Virus record (IMG/VR): IMGVR_UViG_3300042452_000842
Span: 1 to 28,168 of that record
DNA: 28,168 bases
From: a virus
Strand: one strand, 5' to 3'
In this document: positions 1 through 6,316 of the stretch, piece by piece
How positions within the stretch are numbered: the stretch's first letter is position 1
Layout: every line of letters starts with the position of its first letter
Made by a program: the position numbers and the translations under genes
Notes under the pieces: model-generated
Seen by the model: the letters and a program-made list of their open reading frames with translations, nothing else
What the model was told of the DNA's origin: nothing
Databases searched by the model: none

Positions 1-20
1 ACGGGCGTGGTGGCGTTCAT
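1..20 (-). CDS. 5' end of a Cys/Pro-rich small protein (cut by the window edge)
   Basis: An ATG lies on the minus strand at 20 with a GAGG ribosome binding site five bases upstream, just after the stop of the upstream gene at 28. Only six codons plus two bases (MNATTP) are inside the window. If the window is circular, these bases run in frame into the open frame that ends at 27931 at the other edge, giving an 85-residue protein. The start and its ribosome binding site are seen directly; the join is inferred from frame continuity. Confidence 0.6.
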
Positions 21-27
21 CTGATCC

Positions 28-783
28 TCAACTGTAGGAAGTGGTAAGTCGGTCGTCCCATTTGACGTTGGTGGCGGTCGCCGTCGTCACCGTACCAGCC
101 GAGGCAACGGTCGTTCGTCTGATCGTCCACACGCTCGCGCTCGTCGTGCTGCCAGAGAGGGCGCGCCCGATGTACGAGACGTTCGACACGGTGTCGCTGC
201 GAACGGCACCACCGCTTTCGCCAGGCTCGCCCTGCGGACCGGGCGGGCCTTGTGGACCGGGCTCTCCCTGCGGACCGGGGTCACCTTGCGGACCGGGATC
301 GCCTTGCGGGCCGGGCTCGCCTTGCGGACCTGTGTCGCCCGCTTGCGCCAACAGCGTCCAGTAGTCGTCGATGTAACCACCGAACGGCCCGTAGCCGGAC
401 GGCGCGTAACGCAGGCAGTACCACGTCGCGCCTCCGTGAGTCACGACGGCACCGACGTTGTAGATCGTGCCGCCAGACCACACGCCGAGAAAGTTCCACA
501 GCGCGTCGTCGCCGGGCTCGCCCTGCGGACCTGGCGGCCCCTCAATGGCGAACTCGGCCCACGTCGTCAGATCGGAGCCTAGCCGGTAGACCTTGGAATC
601 GGCCGCCACGAACACCAGCATCCCGGCCTCGCGGCGGGCCGCCGTAATCGCGTCCCGCTCGGCAGTCGTGGCGACCGTCCGATACCCGCCTTTACCGTAG
701 CGGGCCTCGTGCGACGGATGAACGTCCGTCGTGTCGAACGGCACTACAGGCGAGGCGACGTTGGTGCCTTTGATGCCGGCCAT
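28..783 (-). CDS. Collagen-like virion fibre protein
   Basis: A 251-residue protein with two Gly-X-Y segments: a short one near residue 80 ([10 protein letters not shown]) and a longer one near residues 150-190 made of [12 protein letters not shown] repeats. Between them is an aromatic-rich block ([19 protein letters not shown]) like the small carbohydrate-binding modules found in fibre proteins. Such proteins form trimeric fibres on phage heads or tails and may touch the host. The ATG at 783 overlaps the stop of the upstream adaptor-like gene, so the two are translationally coupled in the late operon. A GTG at 786 is an alternative start. Collagen-like character is plain in the sequence; the virion location is inferred from position and family. 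Confidence 0.85.
   Translation of the reverse strand: MAGIKGTNVASPVVPFDTTDVHPSHEARYGKGGYRTVATTAERDAITAARREAGMLVFVAADSKVYRLGSDLTTWAEFAIEGPPGPQGEPGDDALWNFLGVWSGGTIYNVGAVVTHGGATWYCLRYAPSGYGPFGGYIDDYWTLLAQAGDTGPQGEPGPQGDPGPQGDPGPQGEPGPQGPPGPQGEPGESGGAVRSDTVSNVSYIGRALSGSTTSASVWTIRRTTVASAGTVTTATATNVKWDDRLTTSYS
224..331. repeat. 18-bp tandem repeat encoding the collagen segment
   Basis: About six degenerate 18-bp units with the consensus GGCTCGCCTTGCGGACCG, each encoding one [12 protein letters not shown] hexapeptide on the minus strand. The unit length keeps the reading frame, so slippage would change fibre length without a frameshift. Confidence 0.85.
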
Positions 784-1478
784 CACGCCACCTCGACGGC
801 CGCGGTGCCGGTGATCGGGTAGGTAGAGCGGTAGATCGCGTAGGAGCGTGCCGCCTGGCCGGAGAACGTGATCGAGCGGGTGGTGAGCTCAAACGCCGAC
901 GTGACGAACCCGTTGAGCGTGATTGTCGGGGCGTTGAACGACGCCGGCAGCACGACGTAGATGTATGCCGCCGTCGCCGCGACCGTGCTCGAGGCCGCCC
1001 GGTTCGTGCCGAGCGTCAGCGTCAGCTGCGCCACGATCTGCTGGTCGGTGATCGCCGCGGCCGTGGACGCACCGACGGCACGCACCAGGAGCGGGCCTGT
1101 GGAGCCTGGAGCGTTCGTCTCGATCCGTTGCGTGTGCACTCGTCGCAGGGTTTCAGAGCGGTCTGACCACCGCCAGGCGTTGTCGCCGCCAGCCGGAATC
1201 GAGACTTCGTAAACGCACTCGGTGCCGTTTTCCGTTACCGCGATCCTGTCGCCTCGCTGCGGGTCGTCGGCGAGGTCGTCGCGGTGAATAAAAAAGTCGC
1301 GGGTCTCAATGCGAGTGACGCTGCCGTCCTTCGTGATCGCATCCCACTTACCCACAACAAGGGTTGCCGTGCACTGGCGCGTTAGGCCGACCTTGGGGCG
1401 GTACTCGACCATGGCGGCGAGGTGCTCTCGCCGCTGATCTTCAAACCATGCCTCGGCCTTGGCCAGCAAGTCCTGCAC
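783..1478 (-). CDS. Head-completion/adaptor-like protein with a beta-rich C-terminal extension
   Basis: A 231-residue protein starting at a GTG (1478) with GGGGAG six bases upstream. Residues 1-125 look like the small adaptor proteins encoded after the capsid genes in lambda-like phages: an N-terminal helix, then a segment containing [20 protein letters not shown], then Trp/Arg-rich text ([12 protein letters not shown]). Residues 130-231 are Ala/Thr/Val-rich beta text ending in AYAIYRST-like motifs typical of fibre-tip beta sandwiches. It lies between the decoration gene and the collagen-like gene and overlaps the latter. A head-tail connector role is inferred from position; I do not recognise a specific family with certainty. 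Confidence 0.65.
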   Translation of the reverse strand: MQDLLAKAEAWFEDQRREHLAAMVEYRPKVGLTRQCTATLVVGKWDAITKDGSVTRIETRDFFIHRDDLADDPQRGDRIAVTENGTECVYEVSIPAGGDNAWRWSDRSETLRRVHTQRIETNAPGSTGPLLVRAVGASTAAAITDQQIVAQLTLTLGTNRAASSTVAATAAYIYVVLPASFNAPTITLNGFVTSAFELTTRSITFSGQAARSYAIYRSTYPITGTAAVEVA

Positions 1479-1500
1479 GTCACGCTCCCCGTTCGGGGCC

Positions 1501-1533
1501 GGGGGCGGGCTGCGGCTGACGCTGCCCGCCCCC
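1501..1533 (-). terminator. GC-rich hairpin between decoration and adaptor genes
   Basis: GGGGGCGGGC (1501-1510) pairs perfectly with GCCCGCCCCC (1524-1533) across a 13-base loop, in the 68-bp gap between the two genes. There is no U-run on the minus strand, so it may be a partial terminator or an mRNA end stabiliser rather than a full intrinsic terminator. Confidence 0.45.
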
Positions 1534-1546
1534 AGGCTCCCGTGGA

Positions 1547-1900
1547 CTAGCGGGACAGCTTGACGCGGACCACCGTGTCGGTCGTCGCCGGCTGCACGAG
1601 CACGATGCCGACCGGCGCGTAGGCGACGGGAGGCGTAGCCCCGTCGTTCGCCGAGCTCGTCACCTTGCCGGTGGACGTGTTGTAGTAGAGCTTCGTGCCA
1701 ACCGCGAAGTTGGTCCCGGAGCCCGTTGCCTTGTCCACGTCCGCGACACCCTCGACCTGGAGCGAGCCGAGCACGTTGGCGGCGATCGCCTGGCTGGCGA
1801 TGCCCACGAGCTCGGTCCCGATCGCCACCATCGCACCGACCGCCACCGCCGAAGACGGCGTGTGGTCGATCACCTCACCGCTCGCCACGAACTTTGCCAT
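1547..1900 (-). CDS. Capsid decoration protein, DUF2190-like
   Basis: A 117-residue protein beginning MAKFVASGEVIDHTPSSAVA and running through VGAMVAIGTELVGIA to a C-terminal VVRVKLSR. This layout (a short lead, then a PSSAVAAG/VV-type segment and a beta-barrel of small hydrophobics) is that of the DUF2190 family, which decorates HK97-fold capsids and is encoded directly after the major capsid gene. It sits just downstream of the protease/capsid gene, as expected. A longer frame from a TTG at 1945 would start inside a perfect hairpin and has no ribosome binding site, so I chose the ATG at 1900 behind GTGAGAG. It is probably expressed from the late operon at high level, bracketed by hairpins on both sides. 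Confidence 0.8.
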   Translation of the reverse strand: MAKFVASGEVIDHTPSSAVAVGAMVAIGTELVGIASQAIAANVLGSLQVEGVADVDKATGSGTNFAVGTKLYYNTSTGKVTSSANDGATPPVAYAPVGIVLVQPATTDTVVRVKLSR

Positions 1901-1945
1901 CTGACTCTCACTTTCTGGAGATTGGAAACTTGTCGGATTGGTCAA

Positions 1946-1980
1946 GCCCGGCGGCAGGGTTTCGGCCCCTGCCGCCGGGC
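1946..1980 (-). terminator. Perfect 14-bp hairpin after the capsid gene
   Basis: GCCCGGCGGCAGGG (1946-1959) and its exact complement (1967-1980) form a 14-bp stem with a seven-base loop directly after the capsid stop at 2000. Only two T residues follow on the transcribed strand, so full termination is doubtful; attenuation or 3'-end protection of capsid mRNA is a reasonable role. Confidence 0.6.
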
Positions 1981-1999
1981 ACGATGAACTTCAGCCGGG

Positions 2000-3823
2000 T
2001 CAGGCGGTCGCCATCCGGTAGGCACCCTTGCTCTCGGCCTTGGCCACGCCCCACGAGAAGTGGCCGCGGACCATGATGCCGAGCGTGTCGAAGTCCGCGT
2101 CGGCCTGCTGCACGGTCGGCGTCCGTTGACCGTTGAGGAACGCGACTTCCATCGCCGGCAGCTCGCCGGGGTTGGCCACGAGCCACCACGTCGAGGCCGA
2201 CGTGAGGTACGAGCTCGCCACGACGCGGTAGCGTCCGGCCAGCACGTTCACGTTGGTCCGCGTGGAGTTCTCGCCGGTGATGAGCAGCGAACCGCTCATC
2301 AGCTCGGCGGCGGTGATCTCCAGCTCCGGCGGCACGAGCAGCATCGACGGGCTGATGCCCAGCGGGTTGCCGTCCGGGTCCGTGAGCTTCCGGTAGCTCG
2401 ACGCCGCCGTACGCAGGGAGCCGATGGCCAGGGCGTTGCCCGAGCCGGCCGTCTCCTTCGCGTAGTAGGTGGCGTTGTTGCTCTGGAACTCGGTCCAGAA
2501 CACCTTGTTGAGCTTGATCGCCGCCCCGCGGCCAAGCCGCTGCGGGACGACGGTCAGGGCGCCCAGGTCGTCGTTCACGATGTCCACCATCGTGATCGCC
2601 GAGAGCCGGCCGTACAGCTTCGCGCTGATCGACCGGGTCTCGTCACCGGCCTCGGCGTGCTTCAGCTCGCCGCCGTTGCCGACCTCCTCGAACTCGAAGC
2701 CACCCGTGACGCGAACGCCCGTGACGGCCTTGTAGTCCGAGACCGACCGCACGGATGCGATCTGGTCCCAGTTGCTCTCGACGGCGGTGAAGCCTTGGAG
2801 CAGGAACTTCCCGTAGGTCGCCGAGAGGACGTTGCTGATCGAGTGGGTCGAGAACCCGCTCGCCAGCACCTCACGGATGTTGCCCTCCGAGATCCGGGAC
2901 GGCCCGGTGTAGCCGTTGGCACGAGCCGCGTCGATGAGCACCTCGCCGAGCGACGTGTTCCGACGCCGCCGATCGGCGGCCTCGAGCACCTTCGCGTCGT
3001 AGGCCTTCTCGACGCCCTGGAGGCCGCCGGCCAGGCAGAGCGCCGCCTCGACCACCTTGGGGCTGTTGGCCGCCTCGGAGTCCACGACGTGCACCGCCGG
3101 AGCCTTGGGCCGCTCGGCGCGGACCTCGGCCAGCCGCTCGGCACGCAGCTTCTCGAGCACCACGGCGGCGACCGCCTCGGCGTCGATCACGGCAGCCTGC
3201 ACCGACTTCTCCGCGGCGACGATCGCCGGGGCTTCCGTCTTCGGCACGGCGGCCTCGACGGGCTTCTCGTTGAGCTGCTCGCTCATATTGCCCTCTCCAT
3301 TCGCCTCGGCGGCGATCGCCGCGGACGTTGCACCGTCCGCACCAAACAGAACAACACTCGTTTCTCGGAGATCCGAGCTGCGAGCGATGGTGATAGGGCC
3401 GGCAAACTCGCGGCCGTTCACGGCCACGACGCCACCGGCGTTGATGTTTTCGAGAGCCCTCGCGTCGGCCCCGATCGAAGCCTGGAGCGGGACTCCGGCC
3501 TTTGCGAACCGGATCAGCTTGTCGGCGGCGGCCTCGCCGCGAATCAGTTCGCCGCGGATGACGAGCTGGTCGCCGGAGTTGAGTATTTCGGTGGACCGGC
3601 CGATGACCGAATCCAGCAGCGGCAGCTCGCGGCCGTGGGCGTAGAGGATCGGGATCGAGGCCTTGGCCGTATTCATGCTGGCCAGGTCAACGACGATGGG
3701 GTTACGGCTCCAGCCCTGCCGGATGGCGGCGCCGGTGTAGGCCACGAGCTCGAAGGTAGCCGGGGCCGCGTCGTCGGCGGCCTGAACGTTCATCGTCGCC
3801 GTCAGTTCGATGCGGTTGCTCAT
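2000..3823 (-). CDS. Prohead protease / major capsid protein fusion
   Basis: A 607-residue polyprotein. Residues 1-165 match the prohead protease pattern of the herpesvirus-assemblin-like fold: His63 in ILYAHGRELP, Ser116 in VPLQASIGADA and Glu154 in LRETSVVLF are the likely catalytic set. Residues 180-300 are Ala/Glu/Lys-rich, with a predicted coiled coil near 215-240, suiting a scaffold or delta domain. Residues 320-607 look like an HK97-type capsid protein (for example GRGAAIKLNKVFW and SPSMLLVPPELE). The start at ATG 3823 overlaps the end of the portal gene by four bases. An internal ATG at 3286 has its own ribosome binding site and would give a 428-residue capsid precursor. Protease and capsid are separate genes in many phages, so this fusion is a less common arrangement. 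Processing after the scaffold segment is inferred, not seen. Confidence 0.9.
   Translation of the reverse strand: MSNRIELTATMNVQAADDAAPATFELVAYTGAAIRQGWSRNPIVVDLASMNTAKASIPILYAHGRELPLLDSVIGRSTEILNSGDQLVIRGELIRGEAAADKLIRFAKAGVPLQASIGADARALENINAGGVVAVNGREFAGPITIARSSDLRETSVVLFGADGATSAAIAAEANGEGNMSEQLNEKPVEAAVPKTEAPAIVAAEKSVQAAVIDAEAVAAVVLEKLRAERLAEVRAERPKAPAVHVVDSEAANSPKVVEAALCLAGGLQGVEKAYDAKVLEAADRRRRNTSLGEVLIDAARANGYTGPSRISEGNIREVLASGFSTHSISNVLSATYGKFLLQGFTAVESNWDQIASVRSVSDYKAVTGVRVTGGFEFEEVGNGGELKHAEAGDETRSISAKLYGRLSAITMVDIVNDDLGALTVVPQRLGRGAAIKLNKVFWTEFQSNNATYYAKETAGSGNALAIGSLRTAASSYRKLTDPDGNPLGISPSMLLVPPELEITAAELMSGSLLITGENSTRTNVNVLAGRYRVVASSYLTSASTWWLVANPGELPAMEVAFLNGQRTPTVQQADADFDTLGIMVRGHFSWGVAKAESKGAYRMATA
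3284..3298 (-). promoter_or_regulatory. Internal ribosome binding site and start for the capsid part
   Basis: On the minus strand GGAGAGGG (3298-3291) stands four bases before an in-frame ATG (3286-3284) at residue 180 of the protease-capsid fusion. The following peptide, MSEQLNEKPVE, is a natural protein start. This would let free capsid precursor be made in excess of the protease fusion, as the lambda C/Nu3 nested pair does for scaffold. Confidence 0.6.
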
Positions 3824-5268
3824 AGGGGCTGCTCCTGCGTCCGCGAAGGCGCCGGACGAATGGCCGGCTCAACGCCCAACTCAGTCTCCAGTTCCCGCTC
3901 GGCGGCCCGCTGCCGCAGAACGACCCGCCAATCGCGGCCACGCTTCGAGCAAACTTCCGACAGGCTGGCCATGTTGTTCGCCACCATCGCGGCGTCGGCC
4001 TCGGCCTCCTTCAAGGGATCGACGTGCTCGAAGCCGTCCCACGTCCATGCCCAGTTCCAGGAGCCGAACGGCGGCAGGCCGCGAGGAATGACGTTGCCCA
4101 CGTCCACGGCCTCGTCCAGCCACGCCAGAAGCAGCGGGTCCAGGAAAACCCGCTCCATATCGTTCCGCTCAACGGCGATCCGCTTGCGGTAGACGAGGTA
4201 GTCGCCGCGCATCGAGCTGTAGTTGGCCGACGATGAGTCCATCGCTGCCACGATGTACGGCATATCCAGGCAGCGGGCGATTTCGTTGAGGAGCCGACGC
4301 ACGAAGGCGTCGTGGCTACTGACGGGCTGCTCGGCCTTCATTTGGACCGGCTCCCAGCCGTCTGGAGCCGCGACCGCCATGCCACGAACGATCGGCATGG
4401 TCTCCATCAGTTCGAGTGCGGCGGCACCGGCGCCGTCGGCCGGCATCGTCGTCTTGAGAATCGCCGCGAAGTTGGCCGCGGTCTCGGCCGCGGTCACAAC
4501 CGCGAGCGTGTATCGCCGCAGCAGGGCGAACAGCTCGAGCGCGGGGGCAATCTCCGGCACGCCGCGATGCTGGCCGGGTCGGGTCGCGTGCATCCAGTGC
4601 AGGACAAAATCCGAATCGACCCAATCACCATCCAGAACAAACCCCGGCGTCAGCGATCCGGGGTGCGACTTAGCGACCCAGTAGCTCGTGACATTGCCGT
4701 CGTCGTCGAACCGGACGCCGTCCACGTCGCTCTCGGTCATGAAACCCATTGGCGAAATGACTTGATCGGTCTCGATCAGTCGCACGTCGAGCTGGACGCC
4801 GCGGAGCCGTCTGTTCGTAGTCTTGAGGCCGAAAACCTCGCCGTCGCCGATCTTGCTCGTCTTGCAGATCCGCAGTTTGCGGGCCAGGTCGATGTTCACC
4901 GACCAATCGTAGAAGGCCAGTTCGACGGCCCGCGTGGCATCCGGCGACACGTCCGGCCCAAGGTCAAGCTGGAGCCTGGGGCCGGTGCCGACTAGATCGT
5001 TCGACCAGGTGGACGCGATGCCGGCCGCGTAGCAGTTGTTCCGCATCTCATAGCGGGCACGATTGCGGAGCGTGCGGCGGACGTGCGGCTGGAGGCCGGC
5101 GTCCGCCGAGTAGTGGTCGGCGGCGGCCCAGTGCCTCTTGTTCAGATCATTCGTCTGAGCCGAGTCGTACTTTGCGTTCACTAGATTCGACAGCGCAGCC
5201 TGCTGTGCCGCGACTTTCGCCGCGAGCTGACGCTTGGTCGGGCCAGTGAGAGCGGAAAACAGCCCCAT
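3820..5268 (-). CDS. Portal protein, lambda gpB type
   Basis: A 482-residue portal protein of the lambda gpB family (Phage_portal_2), forming the dodecameric ring through which DNA enters the head. Family features visible include the N-terminal block DLNKRHWAAADHYSADAGL, the arginine-rich RRTLRNRARYEMRNN, and NDLVGTGPRLQ, followed by a central region with HWMHATRPGQHRGVP and SSANYSSMRGDYLVYRKRI. Length agrees with the family (about 480-530 residues). The ATG at 5268 overlaps the stop of the small upstream gene (TGATG), and the 3' end overlaps the capsid fusion. The order terminase - small protein - portal - protease - capsid is the classic lambda-like head order. Confidence 0.93.
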   Translation of the reverse strand: MGLFSALTGPTKRQLAAKVAAQQAALSNLVNAKYDSAQTNDLNKRHWAAADHYSADAGLQPHVRRTLRNRARYEMRNNCYAAGIASTWSNDLVGTGPRLQLDLGPDVSPDATRAVELAFYDWSVNIDLARKLRICKTSKIGDGEVFGLKTTNRRLRGVQLDVRLIETDQVISPMGFMTESDVDGVRFDDDGNVTSYWVAKSHPGSLTPGFVLDGDWVDSDFVLHWMHATRPGQHRGVPEIAPALELFALLRRYTLAVVTAAETAANFAAILKTTMPADGAGAAALELMETMPIVRGMAVAAPDGWEPVQMKAEQPVSSHDAFVRRLLNEIARCLDMPYIVAAMDSSSANYSSMRGDYLVYRKRIAVERNDMERVFLDPLLLAWLDEAVDVGNVIPRGLPPFGSWNWAWTWDGFEHVDPLKEAEADAAMVANNMASLSEVCSKRGRDWRVVLRQRAAERELETELGVEPAIRPAPSRTQEQPL

Positions 5269-5483
5269 CAGCCACCGGCCCCCGGAGGCTGGATGCGGGC
5301 CAGACGGAGCCTCTGAAAAGGCGAAACCGTCGTGCTCACTGCTGCCCGGCTGTTGATGACGAACTTGGCGGCCTCGACCTGGCGATCCAGTTCGTGCTGC
5401 TCGACTTCGCCGGCCTCAGTCCGCGCACGACGTGGCTGGGCGAGATTCGCCGCCACCGCGTCGATAACGTCCTCGTTGGCCAC
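5268..5483 (-). CDS. Small protein at the gpW position upstream of portal
   Basis: A 71-residue protein from a GTG at 5483 with AGGAG seven bases upstream. It occupies the position of lambda gpW, between terminase and portal. Its text (EVEQHELDRQVEAAKFVINSRAAV, then RLRLARIQPPGAGG) resembles the short proteins in many GpA/portal_2 phages that end with an ILPPGA-like tail. It probably helps head completion or portal assembly, but the similarity is by eye and by position only. It is translationally coupled to the portal gene. Confidence 0.65.
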   Translation of the reverse strand: MANEDVIDAVAANLAQPRRARTEAGEVEQHELDRQVEAAKFVINSRAAVSTTVSPFQRLRLARIQPPGAGG

Positions 5484-5525
5484 TGGCTTGCTCCTACCAA
5501 CCAGTGTACCAGTGTTCAGCGGTAC

Positions 5526-5600
5526 TTAGAGGAACTCCATGAGCCCCTCGTCGTCTTCCGCGTCCAACTCGTCGCAGAAGTCTTGATCCGCGCACCACAT
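5526..5600 (-). CDS. Possible 24-residue acidic microprotein
   Basis: A short frame of 24 codons, MWCADQDFCDELDAEDDEGL then MEFL, starts at an ATG (5600) with GGAGG nine bases upstream and ends at TAA 5526. It is strongly acidic and lies in an otherwise empty 210-bp gap (5484-5693) of the late operon. I do not recognise it. The rest of the gap holds a small hairpin (GCCTG/CAGGC at 5651-5664) and a tandem ACACTGGT pair near 5500-5516 just before the next gene's ribosome binding site. Confidence 0.35.
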   Translation of the reverse strand: MWCADQDFCDELDAEDDEGLMEFL

Positions 5601-5693
5601 GGCACTGGCCTCCGAGGGTCCAATGCCAGCCTAGCGGTGAATGGCTCGTGGCCTGCCGACAGGCAGCAGCGAGCCGGGCGGGTGTGGTAGGCG

Positions 5694-5954
5694 CTACCGC
5701 CGCGGCTCGCCCTTCCACATTACGGTCAGATAGGTGCCTATGAAGGCACCGGCCGCCAGTGGCGCCAGGTACCAGATGTTGCGAGAGTATGTCACTATCC
5801 CGTAGGCCAGGAGCGCGTAGATCACGGCCGACAGGGCCGCCGCGCGGACAGCCCGCCGTTCACCAACCGCGATGATGTAGGCCGCATACAGAACGTCCAC
5901 GACGACGTATGTGGCAAACACCATCGCGGCGGTGAGCGGTGAGAAGTCGCTCAT
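5694..5954 (-). CDS. Small membrane protein with three predicted helices
   Basis: An 86-residue protein from ATG 5954, overlapping the stop of the upstream gene (ATGA). Three hydrophobic segments are visible: about residues 6-29 (AAMVFATYVVVDVLYAAYII), 38-55 (AALSAVIYALLAYGIV) and 61-79 (IWYLAPLAAGAFIGTYL), with a basic C-terminus (WKGEPRR). Size and topology fit a holin, and no other holin candidate lies in the late operon, but the position between terminase and portal is unusual for lysis genes. A longer frame from 6044 lacks a ribosome binding site. Family not recognised; function left open. Confidence 0.7.
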   Translation of the reverse strand: MSDFSPLTAAMVFATYVVVDVLYAAYIIAVGERRAVRAAALSAVIYALLAYGIVTYSRNIWYLAPLAAGAFIGTYLTVMWKGEPRR

Positions 5955-6241
5955 CTGTAGCGGATGACCGCGAACCACTGACGGCGGGAAGGCGAGTAGG
6001 CAACACCTTCCTCCACGATCGGCCGCTTTCCGAAAAAGCAACACGACCTACGGGCAGACTCCGGGGTCGGGCCGCAGCCTACCCCCTCGTACTGGTTGCA
6101 GCTCGAGTGCACGAGCGTGCCACGCCTGGCGATGATGATGGCGTGCTCTTGGGCCGAGATCACGGCCGGGCCGCGGACGATCACGTCCTGGGCCACGGCG
6201 CCGGAACACAGCAGGCAGAAGACGAGCGCGATTGACCGCAT
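5951..6241 (-). CDS. Small secreted Cys-containing protein
   Basis: A 96-residue protein with a clear signal peptide: MRSIALVFCLLCSGAVAQ, with likely cleavage after Ala-Gln near residue 17. The mature part has six or so cysteines (SSCNQYEGVGCG, RRSCCFFG), suggesting disulfides outside the cytoplasm. AAAGGA lies seven bases before the ATG at 6241, inside a perfect hairpin. It is the first gene after terminase and overlaps the membrane protein gene. The pair could act in lysis (a spanin-like or holin partner) or alter the host surface; neither is shown by the sequence. Confidence 0.75.
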   Translation of the reverse strand: MRSIALVFCLLCSGAVAQDVIVRGPAVISAQEHAIIIARRGTLVHSSCNQYEGVGCGPTPESARRSCCFFGKRPIVEEGVAYSPSRRQWFAVIRYR

Positions 6242-6256
6242 GAGAAATCCTTTCTC
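6242..6256 (-). promoter_or_regulatory. Hairpin holding the ribosome binding site of the secreted-protein gene
   Basis: On the minus strand GAGAAA-GGA-TTTCTC forms a perfect 6-bp inverted repeat ending directly at the ATG (6241). The AAGGA of the ribosome binding site sits in the loop. A GGA presented in a hairpin loop over a ribosome binding site is the usual CsrA target layout, and this element encodes CsrA at 12203. Confidence 0.5.
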
Positions 6257-6316
6257 GTTTGTGGCATCCGATCCGCCACCAAACTGCCACAGGCCGCTGC
6301 GGCGTCAATGGCGGTT

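Noticed and set aside
224-331. A CRISPR-like repeat array
   Set aside because: The 18-bp repeats have no spacers and encode collagen-like Gly-X-Y triplets in frame.
41-647. Three plus-strand frames opposite the collagen-like gene, rich in Gly/Pro or Arg
   Set aside because: They mirror the repeat on the other strand and have no starts with ribosome binding sites.
2060-4192. A 710-codon plus-strand open frame opposite the capsid and portal genes
   Set aside because: It is the complement shadow of two genes with clear family motifs; its product is Arg/Asp/Gly/Val-rich low-complexity text with no recognisable domain or ribosome binding site.
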